Assembly (NCBI RefSeq): GCF_900445235.1
Contig: NZ_UFSM01000001.1
Location: forward strand, 4,541,501-4,605,500
Reading direction: 5' to 3'
DNA from: Aminobacter aminovorans
Lineage (GTDB): Bacteria; Pseudomonadota; Alphaproteobacteria; Rhizobiales; Rhizobiaceae
Length of the DNA stretch: 64,000 nucleotides
Within the stretch, counting starts at the first letter, position 1. Every line of letters begins with the position of its first letter. Made by a program: the position numbers and the translations under genes. Of this stretch, positions 9,422 to 19,236 are shown piece by piece. The notes under the pieces are model-generated. The model searched no databases and had not been told where the DNA came from. It was given only the letters and a program-made list of their open reading frames with translations.

Positions 9422-11425
9422 TCACTTGCCCGGCAGCTGAAGTTCCTGACCCGGTGCCAACCGCGCGGGATCGCCGCGCAGCTGCGGGTTGAGATCGAGG
9501 ATCTCGCGATAGCGGTCGCCATTGCCGAGCACGTCGTTGGCGATCGACCACAGCGATTGTCCGCGCTGCACCTTGTAGGCGGCCGGGATCACCTGGGCTT
9601 CCGGCTCAACCGCCGGCGTTTCCAGCTCGCTCTTCTTCTGGCTGTCCGGCGCGGGAGCCGTCGGCTGGACCGAGATCGGCTTGGCCGGCGCTTCCAGCGC
9701 GGTCGGCTTCTCCGGCAGTTCCGGCAGGCCCTTGGCAAGCTTCTGTTCGACATCGGCCAGAATCTTCGGCTCCGGCTTCATGTCGCGGGCATGGCTCCAC
9801 TGGAATGTCGCTTCGAGCTTGCGCCCGACACGCCAGTAGGCATCGCCGAGATGGTCGTTCAGCACCGGATCGTCAGGCTTCAGCGACACTGCGCGCTCGA
9901 GCTCGCGCACCGCATCCTCGAACTTGCCGAGTCGATAATAGGCCCAGCCCAGCGAATCGATGATGTAGCCGTCGCTCGGGCGCAGATCGGCCGCCTGCTT
10001 GATCATCCCGAGACCTTCCTCGAGATTCATGTCCATATCGACCCAGGAATAGCCGAGATAGTTCAGGACCTGCGGCTGGTTGGGAAACAGCTTCAGCGCC
10101 TGACGGAAGTTCGGCTCGGCCTTTGGCCATTCTTTCAGCCGCTCATAGGCAATGCCGCGCTGGTAGAAGACGTTCCAGTTGGTGTTGGTTGGCGTCTTCA
10201 GCACGCTGACCGCCTTGTCATAGACATCGGCGGCGGCGCGGTAATTGTCAGTCGCAGCATAGACGCCGCCCAGCGCTAGATAGCCGCGCATGTCGTCGGG
10301 ATTGGCATCGACCAGCGCCTTCAGATGCTTGATCGCCTCGTCGTGGCGCTTCAGATCGGCAAGATTGAGGCCGAGCTGAAGTTCCGACAGCCGCTTGAGC
10401 GGCGAGGCCGCAGGCACGCGGCGGTAAAGCGCGATCGCCTCTTCGCCGTTCTGCTGCTGTTCGGCAATCGCCGCGAGCTGCACCAGAAGCTCGTCGCTCT
10501 CCGGCTTCAGCGCAAGCGCGTACTGCAGATAGAGCCTGACGAAAGGTTCGCCGCCGCCGCGATTCAGCGCGGTCGACAGGTTGAGCAGGATTTCGGCCGC
10601 ACCATCCTGCGGGTTGGCCACCAGAGGGCTGATCTTGTCGCCCTTGGTGATCTTGTCGCGCAGGGATGCGATCGGCAATTTGCCGGGAGCGAACTCGTCG
10701 GCGCGGTCGAGAATGGCCAGCGCCTCGGCCTTCTTGCCCGTACGCGCCAGGAAACCAGCATAGGATTCGGCGGCGCGCATCCAGGTTTCAGGGGCAGCAC
10801 TGCCGGCGCCGAGATTGTCGATGGTGGCGCGATAGATCTCGTCCGCCTTGTCCTTCTGGCCGGACGCCTCGGCAATCAGGGCGCGGTGGTAGGTCTTGAA
10901 CAACTCGTACCATTCGGGACCTTCGAGCTTGTCGAGGAACTGCAGGCCGTCGCCGGCCTTGCCCTCGCCCTGCTTGGCCCAGGCTGTCATGACGCCGGTG
11001 ATCAGGCGGTCGAGGTCGGACTCAAGCGCAAGCTTGAGCCATTTCTCCGCGCCTTCGTAATCCTTCTTGCGGAAGGTATCGACGGCCAGCGCCAGGCGCG
11101 AGAAGCGCTCCACATCGGGAACCGTCTTCAGCATCTCGGCATAAGGCAGCGATTCATCGAAGCGACCTTGCGCAATCAGCGCCAGCATCAGGCTCTGCTG
11201 CAAGGCTGCGTCTTCGGGATCGAAGGCCAAGGCACGCTTGTAATAGCCGATGGCGCTGTCCAGGTCGTCGTCGGCCTCGGCGGTGCGGGCCGCGAGATAG
11301 GCGCCGGAAAACGAACTGATCTCGACCGGTTCGGTGAGCTGTTTGGCATATCCGGGCTGGGTCAAGGCGGTGAAGCTCGCCAGAGCCGCAAGGCCCAACA
11401 GCCAGATCGCGCGTCGCTGCCGCAT
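9422..11425 (-). CDS. exported tetratricopeptide repeat protein with C-terminal LysM domain
   Basis: A 667-residue protein with a signal peptide (RAIWLLGLAALASFTALTQPGYA) and a long array of TPR-like helices. Clear copies are AIGYYKRALAFDPEDA, YYRLGKFEDAVRELERAVSLKP and AEPNFRQALKLFPNQPQVLNYLGY. A Pro/Ala-rich linker then leads to a C-terminal LysM domain, YKVQRGQSLWSIANDVL...LAPGQELQLPGK. LysM suggests peptidoglycan binding in the periplasm, with the TPRs as a protein scaffold. I placed the start at the ATG at 11425, because the frame upstream is basic and lies before the signal peptide. The specific partner is unknown. Confidence 0.85.
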   Translation of the reverse strand: MRQRRAIWLLGLAALASFTALTQPGYAKQLTEPVEISSFSGAYLAARTAEADDDLDSAIGYYKRALAFDPEDAALQQSLMLALIAQGRFDESLPYAEMLKTVPDVERFSRLALAVDTFRKKDYEGAEKWLKLALESDLDRLITGVMTAWAKQGEGKAGDGLQFLDKLEGPEWYELFKTYHRALIAEASGQKDKADEIYRATIDNLGAGSAAPETWMRAAESYAGFLARTGKKAEALAILDRADEFAPGKLPIASLRDKITKGDKISPLVANPQDGAAEILLNLSTALNRGGGEPFVRLYLQYALALKPESDELLVQLAAIAEQQQNGEEAIALYRRVPAASPLKRLSELQLGLNLADLKRHDEAIKHLKALVDANPDDMRGYLALGGVYAATDNYRAAADVYDKAVSVLKTPTNTNWNVFYQRGIAYERLKEWPKAEPNFRQALKLFPNQPQVLNYLGYSWVDMDMNLEEGLGMIKQAADLRPSDGYIIDSLGWAYYRLGKFEDAVRELERAVSLKPDDPVLNDHLGDAYWRVGRKLEATFQWSHARDMKPEPKILADVEQKLAKGLPELPEKPTALEAPAKPISVQPTAPAPDSQKKSELETPAVEPEAQVIPAAYKVQRGQSLWSIANDVLGNGDRYREILDLNPQLRGDPARLAPGQELQLPGK

Positions 11426-11600
11426 GAAAATCCTTCCTACCAAGGTCCTACGGTCGTCCAGCCGGTGGCCGGGTCGCATCCGCTTGTCGGTGCCAAGCAT
11501 GGCCTTTTTGGGGTCGCGCTTCAATCCGCACCGGCTTCACAATCCGACAACCGGCTCAACGAATTCACAATGTCGAACCAACGGCAGGTGAAATCCTGCC

Positions 11601-12617
11601 TCAAACGACGCGGCTGATGCAGAAATCGATGACGTCGATAAGGGCCGACTTCTGCGGCGTCTGCTCGAGCGGTGCCAGTGCATCGCGGGCGATTTCCCCG
11701 AAATGGCTGGCGCGGCCGATCGTGTCGGCGATTGCGCCGTGCCTGACCATCAGGCCGACAGCCTTTTCCAGTGCGGCATCGTCGGTTGCGCCGTCCTCGA
11801 TCGCGCTCTTCCAGAATGCGCGTTCGGCAGCGGTGCCGCGGCGATAGCTCAGAATCACCGGCAGCGTGACCTTGCCCTCGCGGAAGTCGTCGCCGACATT
11901 CTTGCCGAGGTCCTTGCTGGAACCACCATAGTCGAGCGCATCGTCGATGAGCTGGAAGGCAAGGCCGAGATTCATGCCATAGGAACGGAGTGCTGCCTTG
12001 TCGTTCTTCGACGCGCCGGCAATGACCGGGCCGACTTCGGCAGCAGCCGAGAACAGGGCGGCGGTCTTTGCCTTGATGACGGCGAAGTGCTCGTCCTCGG
12101 TTGTTTCGAGGTTCTTGGCGGCAGCAAGCTGCATCACCTCGCCCTCGGCGATGATCGAGGCCGCCGACGACAGGATGTCGAGCGCTTCGAGCGAACCGAC
12201 TTCGACCATCATGCGGAAGGCCTGGCCGAGCAGGAAATCGCCGACGAGAACGCTCGCCTGGTTGCCCCAGATGGTGCGCGCCGTCTTCTTGCCGCGCCGC
12301 AGGTCGCTTTCGTCGACGACGTCGTCATGCAACAGCGTCGCGGTGTGCATGAACTCGACGGAGGTCGCGAGCCTGACATGGTTTTCGCCGGAGTAGCCGA
12401 ACATCTGGGCGGCAGCCAGCGTCAGCATCGGACGCAGGCGTTTGCCACCGGAGGAGATGAGGTGGTTGGCCACCTCGGGGATCATCTCGACGTCAGAGCC
12501 GGCCTTCGACAGGATCAGCTCGTTGACCCGACCCATGTCGGCGGAAGTCAGGTCGATCAGGTCCTTGATCGACGCAGCGTCCCGCTTTCCCTTCTCGATG
12601 TTGAGAACGACACCCAA
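11601..12617 (-). CDS. long-chain polyprenyl diphosphate synthase (octaprenyl/decaprenyl type)
   Basis: A 338-residue trans-prenyltransferase. The first Asp-rich motif is LLHDDVVDESDLRRG, the second is LIDDALDYGG, and GGKRLRPML binds substrate. The family condenses isopentenyl diphosphate onto an allylic primer to make the side chain of ubiquinone, which UbiA (window position 461) then attaches. Product length cannot be told here; octaprenyl or decaprenyl is likely. I chose a TTG start at 12617 because a GGGAG element lies 8 bases upstream, giving MGVVLNIEKG. Other TTG/GTG codons further upstream lack such a site. Confidence 0.92.
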   Translation of the reverse strand: MGVVLNIEKGKRDAASIKDLIDLTSADMGRVNELILSKAGSDVEMIPEVANHLISSGGKRLRPMLTLAAAQMFGYSGENHVRLATSVEFMHTATLLHDDVVDESDLRRGKKTARTIWGNQASVLVGDFLLGQAFRMMVEVGSLEALDILSSAASIIAEGEVMQLAAAKNLETTEDEHFAVIKAKTAALFSAAAEVGPVIAGASKNDKAALRSYGMNLGLAFQLIDDALDYGGSSKDLGKNVGDDFREGKVTLPVILSYRRGTAAERAFWKSAIEDGATDDAALEKAVGLMVRHGAIADTIGRASHFGEIARDALAPLEQTPQKSALIDVIDFCISRVV

Positions 12618-12767
12618 GGCCAACACTCCCAAATTACACAGGCGCGTGGTCGCGCGCGTAGCTCTTAGGCGATTCTAGGGCGGCATGCACCGTGCCCGCA
12701 AGTGGCGAATTGGCGCGGTGCAACACCTAGCGTTTACTTCGCCGCTCCAAACTGCGAATTTCCAGAC

Positions 12768-12992
12768 ATGATCGAACTCATCCGCACCAACGACGCCGTC
12801 ATCATCTCCTTCGTCGAGGCACTGCTGCGCGACGCCGGCATCGGCAGCTTCACCGCCGACGAGAACATGAGCGTGCTCGACGGTTCGATCGGCATCCTGC
12901 CGCGCCGCATCATGATCGACGCCGACGACGCCGACGAAGCGCGGCAATTACTGACCGACGCCGGCATCGAGCACGAAATCCGCCGGAAGTGA
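12768..12992 (+). CDS. DUF2007 domain-containing protein
   Basis: A 74-residue protein that looks like one DUF2007 (putative signal-transducing) domain: MIELIRTNDAVIISFVEALLRDAGI...GILPRRIMIDADDADEARQLL. Such domains resemble GlnB-type ferredoxin folds, and their function is undefined. Its stop overlaps the GTG start of the next gene (GTGA), so the two are translationally coupled, as is commonly seen for this pair in related bacteria. Confidence 0.85.
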   Translation: MIELIRTNDAVIISFVEALLRDAGIGSFTADENMSVLDGSIGILPRRIMIDADDADEARQLLTDAGIEHEIRRK

Positions 12993-13789
12993 CAGCCGCG
13001 CCGCCGCCCGCAAAACAGCTCGACTTGCCACCCCATACGGTGGATGCATTCCATCGCGGCGACTTCTGGCTGGTGCAGCCCAGCGGCAGCGGCCACCGCG
13101 CCGGTATGGATGCGCTGATGCTGGCCGCCGCAGTGCCCGGCGCGTTCGCCGGGAGACTTGCCGATTTCGGCGCCGGTGCCGGTGCCGCCGGCCTTGCGGT
13201 TGCTTCGCGCTGCAGGCAGGCCAAGGTGCTACTTGTCGAGCTCAGCATAGAGATGGCGCGCTTCGCCGAGGCCACTCTCGCCCATCCCGGCAATGCCTCG
13301 CTACGCGACCGCGCCTCCGTGCTCGTCGCCGATGTCGGCCTTTCGGGCAAGGCACGCGCCGAGGCCGGCTTGGCCGACGCCTCAATCGACTTCGTCATCA
13401 TGAACCCGCCCTTCAATCCGGCGCATCACCGGCCGACACCGGACGCGCTGAAGCGACAGGCGCATGTCATGGAGGACGGGCTGTTCGAAAGCTGGCTCAG
13501 GACCGCCTCGGCCATGGTCAAGCCGCGTGGCGGTCTGGCCATCATCGCCCGGCCGGAGCAGCTTGCGGCAATCCTCGCAGCCCTCGACGGCCGCTTCGGC
13601 AAGGCTGAGATCGTGCCGGTGCATCCACGCGCCGACACTGCTGCTATCCGCGTCATAGTGCGCGCCGTTCGTGCCTCGCGGGCGCCGCTTACGCTCTGCC
13701 CGCCGCTGGTCCTGCGCGATCCAGGCGACAGCTTCTCGCAACGCGCCGACGACATAAGCAACGGCCGCACGTCGCTTTTCGGTGATTGA
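12989..13789 (+). CDS. tRNA1(Val) adenine-N6 methyltransferase-like protein (TrmN6/YfiC family)
   Basis: A 266-residue class I SAM-dependent methyltransferase. The SAM-binding loop LADFGAGAGAAGLA is near residues 57-70. The NPPF catalytic motif (IMNPPFNPAHH) is near residues 136-146 and is diagnostic for N6-adenine or glutamine methyltransferases. YfiC-type members methylate A37 of tRNA1(Val). The GTG start at 12989 overlaps the DUF2007 stop by 4 bases. The RNA target is inferred from the family. Confidence 0.88.
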   Translation: MTAAPPPAKQLDLPPHTVDAFHRGDFWLVQPSGSGHRAGMDALMLAAAVPGAFAGRLADFGAGAGAAGLAVASRCRQAKVLLVELSIEMARFAEATLAHPGNASLRDRASVLVADVGLSGKARAEAGLADASIDFVIMNPPFNPAHHRPTPDALKRQAHVMEDGLFESWLRTASAMVKPRGGLAIIARPEQLAAILAALDGRFGKAEIVPVHPRADTAAIRVIVRAVRASRAPLTLCPPLVLRDPGDSFSQRADDISNGRTSLFGD

Positions 13790-13858
13790 ACAACGCCTGA
13801 GCATTGCGGTTGTCTTGGGAAGACATACATCCGCCTGACCAGAGACCGGAGAAATTAT

Positions 13859-14725
13859 GTGAAGAAGCTCTTCCGCCGCCTGCTGCCGAGATCGATGCGA
13901 GGCGGCGAGATCGTCATCCCCGTCATCAGGCTGCAAGGTACGATCATGTCGGGCGGCAGCCAGTTGCGGCCGACACTTTCGCTGGCATCGACTGCGGGGC
14001 TGATCGAAAAGGCCTTCTCGATTTCGAGCGCGCCCGCCGTCGCCATCTCGATCAATTCGCCCGGCGGCTCGCCGGTGCAGTCGCGCCTGATCTTCAAGCG
14101 CATCCGCGACCTTGCCGCCGAGAAGAACAAGAAAGTGCTGGTCTTCGTCGAGGACGTCGCGGCATCAGGCGGCTATATGATCGCCATTGCCGGCGACGAA
14201 ATCTTCGCAGACCCATCCTCCATCGTCGGTTCGATCGGCGTGGTATCGGCCTCCTTCGGCTTCACCGACCTGATCAAGAAGATCGGCGTCGAGCGTCGCG
14301 TCTATACCGCAGGCGCCAACAAGGCGACGCTCGATCCGTTCCAGCCGGAGAAGGCCGAAGACGTCGAGCGACTGAAGAAGCTTCAGCTCGAAGTGCACGA
14401 CACCTTCATCGACATGGTCAAGGAGCGCCGCCACGGCAAGCTGAAGGACGACCCCGACCTGTTCACCGGTCTGTTCTGGTCTGGCAAGAAGGGCCTCGAA
14501 CTCGGTCTCGTCGATGCGCTCGGCGACATGCGCACGGTGCTCAAGGACCGCTATGGCGCCAAGGCCGAGCTCAAGCTCATCACGGCACCGCGCGGCCTGT
14601 TCGGCCGCAGGCTCGGCCTCGGCTCGTCCGCCCTGGGCTTCACGCCCGAAGCTGCCGGCGCCGTCGCCACCGGCCTGGTGGATGCGGCGGAAGAACGCGC
14701 TTTGTGGAGCCGGTTCGGCCTTTGA
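13859..14725 (+). CDS. S49 family (SppA/SohB-like) serine peptidase
   Basis: A 288-residue ClpP-fold peptidase of the short SppA type. The nucleophile Ser is in AASGGYMIA (about S103), and the general-base Lys in YTAGANKATLDPF (about K155), forming the Ser/Lys dyad. ISINSPGGSPVQS forms the oxyanion region. There is no strong transmembrane segment, unlike many signal peptide peptidases, so it may be peripheral. The start is the GTG at 13859; the overlapping ATG at 13857 is followed at once by a stop. The product usually degrades cleaved signal peptides or membrane proteins. Confidence 0.9.
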   Translation: MKKLFRRLLPRSMRGGEIVIPVIRLQGTIMSGGSQLRPTLSLASTAGLIEKAFSISSAPAVAISINSPGGSPVQSRLIFKRIRDLAAEKNKKVLVFVEDVAASGGYMIAIAGDEIFADPSSIVGSIGVVSASFGFTDLIKKIGVERRVYTAGANKATLDPFQPEKAEDVERLKKLQLEVHDTFIDMVKERRHGKLKDDPDLFTGLFWSGKKGLELGLVDALGDMRTVLKDRYGAKAELKLITAPRGLFGRRLGLGSSALGFTPEAAGAVATGLVDAAEERALWSRFGL

Positions 14726-14801
14726 AAAAGCCGAAACGGCGGATTATCATCCGGGTGTTGCCCCGGCTGGCCGGAAACGGCACCGAAGGGAGGAGAATGA
14801 A

Positions 14802-14987
14802 ATGCCGCAGCTCATCTTTTTCGCGCTTGTCGGCGTGGTTGGCTATATCGGCTACCGCTCCTTCATCAAGGAGGCCGAACGGGTGACTGCCAAGGTACGG
14901 CGCAACGAAAAGCAGCGCCAGACGGGCGCCAACGGCACGCTGGTCAAGGATCCTGAAACCGGCGAGTACCGGCTCGAGAAAGACTGA
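14802..14987 (+). CDS. small membrane-anchored hypothetical protein (61 aa)
   Basis: A 61-residue protein with an N-terminal hydrophobic helix ([15 protein letters not shown]) followed by a basic, charged tail ([16 protein letters not shown]) ending [14 protein letters not shown]. An excellent GGGAGGAGA ribosome binding site precedes the ATG at 14802. It sits between the S49 peptidase and ispE on the same strand with short gaps, so it is probably in their operon. Homologues exist in rhizobia as far as I recall, but no function is known. Confidence 0.8.
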   Translation: MPQLIFFALVGVVGYIGYRSFIKEAERVTAKVRRNEKQRQTGANGTLVKDPETGEYRLEKD

Positions 14988-14997
14988 CACCCAGCCC

Positions 14998-15864
14998 GTG
15001 ACCTTCAACAGCGTCCCGCTCGCCGAACTCGCCCCGGCCAAGATCAATCTGGCGCTGCATGTCACCGGCCGGCGCCATGACGGCTATCATCTGCTCGAAA
15101 GCCTCGTCGTCTTCGCCGAACTCGGTGACCGCATTACGGTCGCAGCGGCGGCCGAGGAAAGCTTCGTCGTTGACGGCCCCTTCGCCACCGACGTGCCGGT
15201 CGACGGCGGCAATCTGGTACTCAAGGCCCGCGACGCGCTGCGTACTGCCTTTCCTCAACACACGACACAGCCGGTCGCCATAGCGCTGGAAAAAAACCTG
15301 CCGGTCGCCTCGGGCATCGGCGGCGGTTCGAGCGATGCGGCCGCCGCTTTGCGCGCACTGAGTCGCCTCTGGCGCCTGCCGGCCGATGCCTCCGAACTGG
15401 CCCGCCTCGCTTTGCCGCTCGGCGCCGACCTGCCGATGTGCCTGGCCGGGCATCCGCTGATCGCCCGCGGCATCGGCGAGCAACTCGACCCGGTCCGGCA
15501 TTTTCCCTGCCTGCCGATGGTGCTGGTCAATCCTGGCATCGCAGTGGCGACACCGAGCGTTTTCCAGGCGCTGAAGCGGCGCGAAAATCCGCCGCTTGCC
15601 CCCCTCGACAGCGCCGACACCGTGCTCGACTGGCTGACCATTAGCCGCAACGACCTTGAACCTCCGGCGATCTCGGTCGAGCCCTCTATTGCCGAGGTGC
15701 TGGCGGCACTTCGCAGCTCCGGCGCCTCTTTCGCCCGCATGTCGGGATCGGGTGCCACCTGCTTCGGCATTTTTGACGGCAACGCTGCCGCCGCGCGCGC
15801 GGCAGCGGCAATCTCGGCAGAGCATCCCGGCTGGTTCAGTGCCGCCACAACGACCCGGACCTAG
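14998..15864 (+). CDS. ispE: 4-diphosphocytidyl-2-C-methyl-D-erythritol kinase
   Basis: A 288-residue GHMP kinase. [21 protein letters not shown] at the N-terminus holds the substrate-binding Lys and His. [20 protein letters not shown] near residues 101-120 is the GHMP ATP loop. A C-terminal [12 protein letters not shown] is motif 3. It phosphorylates CDP-methylerythritol in the MEP isoprenoid pathway, which feeds the prenyl synthase and UbiA in this window. The start is GTG at 14998, 10 bases after the preceding stop. Confidence 0.96.
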   Translation: MTFNSVPLAELAPAKINLALHVTGRRHDGYHLLESLVVFAELGDRITVAAAAEESFVVDGPFATDVPVDGGNLVLKARDALRTAFPQHTTQPVAIALEKNLPVASGIGGGSSDAAAALRALSRLWRLPADASELARLALPLGADLPMCLAGHPLIARGIGEQLDPVRHFPCLPMVLVNPGIAVATPSVFQALKRRENPPLAPLDSADTVLDWLTISRNDLEPPAISVEPSIAEVLAALRSSGASFARMSGSGATCFGIFDGNAAAARAAAAISAEHPGWFSAATTTRT

Positions 15865-15877
15865 GAGCCCAAGACAA

Positions 15878-16444
15878 ATGGCAAGTGAGCCCCGGACAAG
15901 TGATCCCCGCCCCTTCGTCCCCGTCCGCATCGCCGTGCTGACCGTCTCCGACACCCGCACCCTGGCCGAGGACAGATCTGGCCAGACGCTTGCCGACCGC
16001 ATCACTGAAGCGGGCCACGTGCTCAAGGCACGTCACATCGTCACCGACGACAAGGACAAGATCCGCGACCAGGTCACCGCCTGGACGCTCGATGCCGAGA
16101 TCGACGTGATCATCACCACTGGAGGGACCGGCTTCACCGGCCGTGACGTCACCCCCGACGCGCTGGAGCCGATCTTCGAAAAGCGCATGGACGGCTTCTC
16201 TGAAGTGTTCCACCGCATTTCCTATGACAAGATCGGGACGTCGACGATCCAGTCTCGCGCTACCGGCGGCGTGCTCAACGCCACCTTCGTGTTCGTGCTG
16301 CCGGGATCGCCAGGCGCTTGCCGCGACGCCTGGGACGGCATCCTCAAGGCGCAGCTCGACTACCGCCACATGCCGTGCAATTTCGTGGAGATCATGCCGC
16401 GGCTCGACGAGCACCTCAGGCGCGGCGGCGCCAGGTCCAGCTGA
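15878..16444 (+). CDS. moaB: molybdenum cofactor biosynthesis protein B
   Basis: A 188-residue MoaB/Mog family protein. It has RIAVLTVSDTRTLAEDRSG near the N-terminus and the molybdopterin-binding TTGGTGFTGRDVTPDALEP. FVFVLPGSPGACRDAWD and the tail RHMPCNFVEIMPRL complete the family pattern. It adenylylates molybdopterin before molybdate insertion. It follows ispE by 13 bases, with a CTAGGAG ribosome binding site overlapping the ispE stop. MoaB and MogA are hard to separate on sequence alone; the longer C-terminal tail favours MoaB. Confidence 0.92.
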   Translation: MASEPRTSDPRPFVPVRIAVLTVSDTRTLAEDRSGQTLADRITEAGHVLKARHIVTDDKDKIRDQVTAWTLDAEIDVIITTGGTGFTGRDVTPDALEPIFEKRMDGFSEVFHRISYDKIGTSTIQSRATGGVLNATFVFVLPGSPGACRDAWDGILKAQLDYRHMPCNFVEIMPRLDEHLRRGGARSS

Positions 16445-16460
16445 GGCTGCTGCGTCTTAG

Positions 16461-16510
16461 GCAATTCCGTACGGAAAAACCGCGGCGCACTTTTCCTGGA
16501 ATTGCCCTAG
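16461..16510. repeat. partial RIME-like intergenic element
   Basis: The sequence GCAATTCCGTACGG...GGCGCACTTTTCCTGGAATTGCC closely matches the right half of the element at 19110-19215. From memory it also matches the widespread rhizobial intergenic mosaic element. The two ends (GCAATTCC and GGAATTGC) are inverted, so the piece can fold. It overlaps the last codons of the glycosyltransferase gene. Confidence 0.75.
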
Positions 16511-17010
16511 CGCTGCGCGACGACGATTTCCGCGTCGAGCGTCTTCATGGCTAGCCCGCGCGCGATGCCTTCGGCGTCCGCGCCATTGCGGCCCAGAACA
16601 GCTGCCTGCTTCCTGGTGATCACCAGACCCTGCTCCAGAGCGCGTGGCCGCGATGTGACCCGTTCCCAGAATGGCCGGTTGCTCGCCCGCGACCGGGTGA
16701 AACGCGCCGCAATCGCCAGTCGGCTGATGTGGCGCACCGCGTCTTCGGTCCAGCCCTCGGCCAGACGAGCACCCGGCTCGAGCAGCAGCAGCCAATCGCT
16801 CCTGGCCTGCGCGATGCCCGCCTGGATACCGCCCTTGGCGAGATAGGCGCAGCCGGCATGCTCGGCGACATAGTGGGTCTGGTCGGTAGAACCGAGGTCG
16901 CAGACGATCACTTCGCGCACGACACCCTCGACAGCGCCGCCGACCAGCGAGGCCAGCGTGCGCGCCAACCCCTCCTCGTCGTCCCTGGTCTCGATCAGAA
17001 CGCTCAGCAT
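16507..17010 (-). CDS. glycosyltransferase family 2-like protein
   Basis: A 167-residue protein with the N-terminal GT-A pattern: MLSVLIETRDDEEGLARTLASL, then VVREVIVCDLGSTDQTHYVAEHAGC and GIQAGIAQARSDWLLLLEPGA. In place of the usual DDGS/DxD-type motif it has CDLGSTD and LEPGA, so catalytic metal binding may be lost. It is short for the family. The donor and acceptor are unknown. The ATG at 17010 was chosen; another at 17022 adds four residues. It is divergent from the radical SAM gene with 147 bases between. Confidence 0.75.
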   Translation of the reverse strand: MLSVLIETRDDEEGLARTLASLVGGAVEGVVREVIVCDLGSTDQTHYVAEHAGCAYLAKGGIQAGIAQARSDWLLLLEPGARLAEGWTEDAVRHISRLAIAARFTRSRASNRPFWERVTSRPRALEQGLVITRKQAAVLGRNGADAEGIARGLAMKTLDAEIVVAQR

Positions 17011-17157
17011 ATCTAGCCGCATATCGGAAAGCCGGCCGAAGCGCCAGCCTCGCCGCCCCAGCAACAAAGTTCTTGCTTTGTTCTGCTTTCCAAAATAGGA
17101 ATAGTTTCATGCCGAACGAATCGACGGACGGCCTTTTTCCCTTCGGGAGATAGCGAA

Positions 17158-18312
17158 ATGGAACCCATCGCACGGGCCGATATTGCCGCTTTCAAGGGTG
17201 GCGGGGCGGGAATGGCCAATGCCATGATCGAGGAAAGCGGCCTGCGCATCAACCATGAGCGCAGGCGCGGCCGCGGTGCCGGCGTCAACCCGTCAGGGCG
17301 TTACGAACCGGTCAGCCGCCATGTCTTCGACGACGGCTGGAGCACCATCGAGGAGCTGCCGCCGTTCAAGACCGAGGTTCAGGTCGAAAAGCCGCGCACC
17401 ATCATCACCCGCAACGAATCGCCCGACATCTCCTTCGACCGTTCGATCAATCCCTATCGCGGCTGCGAGCATGGCTGCGTCTATTGTTTCGCCCGTCCCA
17501 CCCACAGCTATATGGGCTTGTCGGCTGGGCTCGATTTCGAATCCAAGCTGTTCGCCAAGCCTGACGCGGCACGGCTGCTCGACCGAGAACTGTCCAAGGA
17601 CGGCTACCAACCGCGCACGATCGCCATCGGCACCAACACAGACCCCTACCAGCCGATCGAGAAGCATTGGCGCATCATGCGCGAGGTGCTCGAGGTGCTG
17701 GAAGCACGCAATCACCCTGTCGGCATCGTCACCAAGTCGGCCATGGTTACGCGCGACATAGACATCCTCAGCCGCATGGCCGCGAAGGGCCTTGCCAAGG
17801 TGGCGCTGTCGGTGACGACCCTCGACCGCATGCTGGCGCGGACCATGGAGCCGCGGGCAGCAACGCCTACCAAGCGCCTCGAGGCTATCAGGCAGCTCTC
17901 AGATGCCGGCATCCCGGTCTCGGTGATGGTGGCACCGATCATCCCCGGGCTCACCGACCAGGAGATCGAGCGCATCCTCGACTCGGCCAAGGCCGCCGGT
18001 GCCACCAGCGCCGGCTATGTCATCCTGCGTCTGCCGCTCGAAGTCAGCCCGATCTTCAAGGACTGGCTGCTCCGCCACTATCCCGACAGCTATCGCCACG
18101 TGCTGTCACTGATCCGCTCGATGCGCGACGGCAAGGACTATGATTCGGAGTGGGGCAAGCGCATGAAGGGCAAGGGTCCCTATGCCTGGCAGATCGGCCG
18201 ACGCTTCGAGATCGCGGCCCAGCGCCTCGGCCTCAACTCGGTGCGCACGCCGCTGAGGACCGACCTTTTCGAGGCCGGCCCCAAGGACCAGTTGCAGCTG
18301 ACGCTGCTTTGA
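17158..18312 (+). CDS. PA0069 family radical SAM protein (spore photoproduct lyase-like)
   Basis: A 384-residue radical SAM protein. The Fe-S motif CEHGCVYC (C103, C107, C110) follows SINPYRG, and [18 protein letters not shown] text ([16 protein letters not shown]) lies in the TIM barrel. The family (COG1533) is distantly related to spore photoproduct lyase and splits SAM into a 5'-deoxyadenosyl radical; its substrate is unknown. The ATG at 17158 lies 8 bases after GGGAGA. It is the first of two plus-strand genes with rnhB, a neighbour pairing I recall in other rhizobia. Confidence 0.9.
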   Translation: MEPIARADIAAFKGGGAGMANAMIEESGLRINHERRRGRGAGVNPSGRYEPVSRHVFDDGWSTIEELPPFKTEVQVEKPRTIITRNESPDISFDRSINPYRGCEHGCVYCFARPTHSYMGLSAGLDFESKLFAKPDAARLLDRELSKDGYQPRTIAIGTNTDPYQPIEKHWRIMREVLEVLEARNHPVGIVTKSAMVTRDIDILSRMAAKGLAKVALSVTTLDRMLARTMEPRAATPTKRLEAIRQLSDAGIPVSVMVAPIIPGLTDQEIERILDSAKAAGATSAGYVILRLPLEVSPIFKDWLLRHYPDSYRHVLSLIRSMRDGKDYDSEWGKRMKGKGPYAWQIGRRFEIAAQRLGLNSVRTPLRTDLFEAGPKDQLQLTLL

Positions 18313-18461
18313 ACATTTGGGCGGGCATCGTCGTCCGCCCGTGCAAGAGATTCCGTCCGGCCGTTCCCCGTGGCCAGTTGACGGTGCCTTCCCGGACCGC
18401 CGCCCTAATCGGCCGGGAAGGACTTGCGGAGGATCGGGGCCGATGCGAGCATCGCCGCACT

Positions 18462-19112
18462 ATGGCTCGCCCGCGCTCCGATTCTCCGCCCCTCTTCGAA
18501 TTCATCGACAAGCCCGACTTCGCCTTCGAAACGAAAGCGATATTGGGCGGCCTGTGGCCATGCGCCGGCCTTGACGAAGCCGGACGCGGACCGCTCGCCG
18601 GGCCGGTTGTCGCAGCCGCCGTCGTTCTCGACCCCGGCAATATCCCTTCGGGGCTGGATGATTCCAAGCGCCTCACGGCTGCCCAGCGCGACGCGCTGTT
18701 CGACGACGTGCTGCGCAAGGCGCTGGGCGTCGCCGTGGCCTCCGTCTCGGCCGACAGCATCGACCGCAGCGACATCCGCAAGGCGAGCCTCGAGGCGATG
18801 CGTCGCGCACTGGCGGGCCTGCCTATGGCCGCCAAATCGGCCCTTGCCGACGGCCGTGACGTGCCGCCCGGTCTGAGCTGCACCTGCCGTGCTTTGGTCA
18901 AGGGCGACCAGCGCTCGCAATCCATCGCCGCAGCTTCGATCGTTGCCAAGGTCACGCGCGACCGCATGATGTGGGTCTGCGGCTCAAACGACAACCGCTA
19001 CGGCTTCGAAGTCCATATGGGCTACGCCACCGCTCGCCACCGGGCGGCGATCATCGAGCACGGTGCATCGCTTCGCCTGCACCGCATTTCCTTCGCCCCG
19101 TTCAGGGACTAG
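18462..19112 (+). CDS. rnhB: ribonuclease HII
   Basis: A 216-residue RNase [24 protein letters not shown] holds the first two acidic catalytic residues (D38, E39). [24 protein letters not shown] carries the third region, and [15 protein letters not shown] is the C-terminal signature. It removes single ribonucleotides and RNA from RNA-DNA hybrids. A 35-residue N-terminal extension ([17 protein letters not shown]) precedes the domain, as in other alphaproteobacteria. I chose the ATG at 18462. Its TAG stop is also the left end of a RIME-like element. Confidence 0.95.
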   Translation: MARPRSDSPPLFEFIDKPDFAFETKAILGGLWPCAGLDEAGRGPLAGPVVAAAVVLDPGNIPSGLDDSKRLTAAQRDALFDDVLRKALGVAVASVSADSIDRSDIRKASLEAMRRALAGLPMAAKSALADGRDVPPGLSCTCRALVKGDQRSQSIAAASIVAKVTRDRMMWVCGSNDNRYGFEVHMGYATARHRAAIIEHGASLRLHRISFAPFRD

Positions 19113-19215
19113 AGTATTTCCGCCTTTCTTCGACACGCGCAATCGCTCTATCTTCTTGTTTTTGCGCAAAATACGGACGGAAAATCGCTACGCACTTTTC
19201 CTGGAATTGCTCTGG
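19110..19215. repeat. RIME-like intergenic mosaic element
   Basis: About 106 bases begin TAGAGTATTTCCG and include GCGCAATCGCTCTATC, then TACGGACGGAAAATCGC, and end GCACTTTTCCTGGAATTGCTC. This is the layout of the repeated rhizobial intergenic element (RIME), with two imperfect palindromic halves. The right half recurs at 16461-16510. The element overlaps the rnhB stop codon and ends 22 bases before the end of the DUF4180 gene. Confidence 0.8.
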
Positions 19216-19236
19216 CCGCGGCAGAAACGCCCGCGC

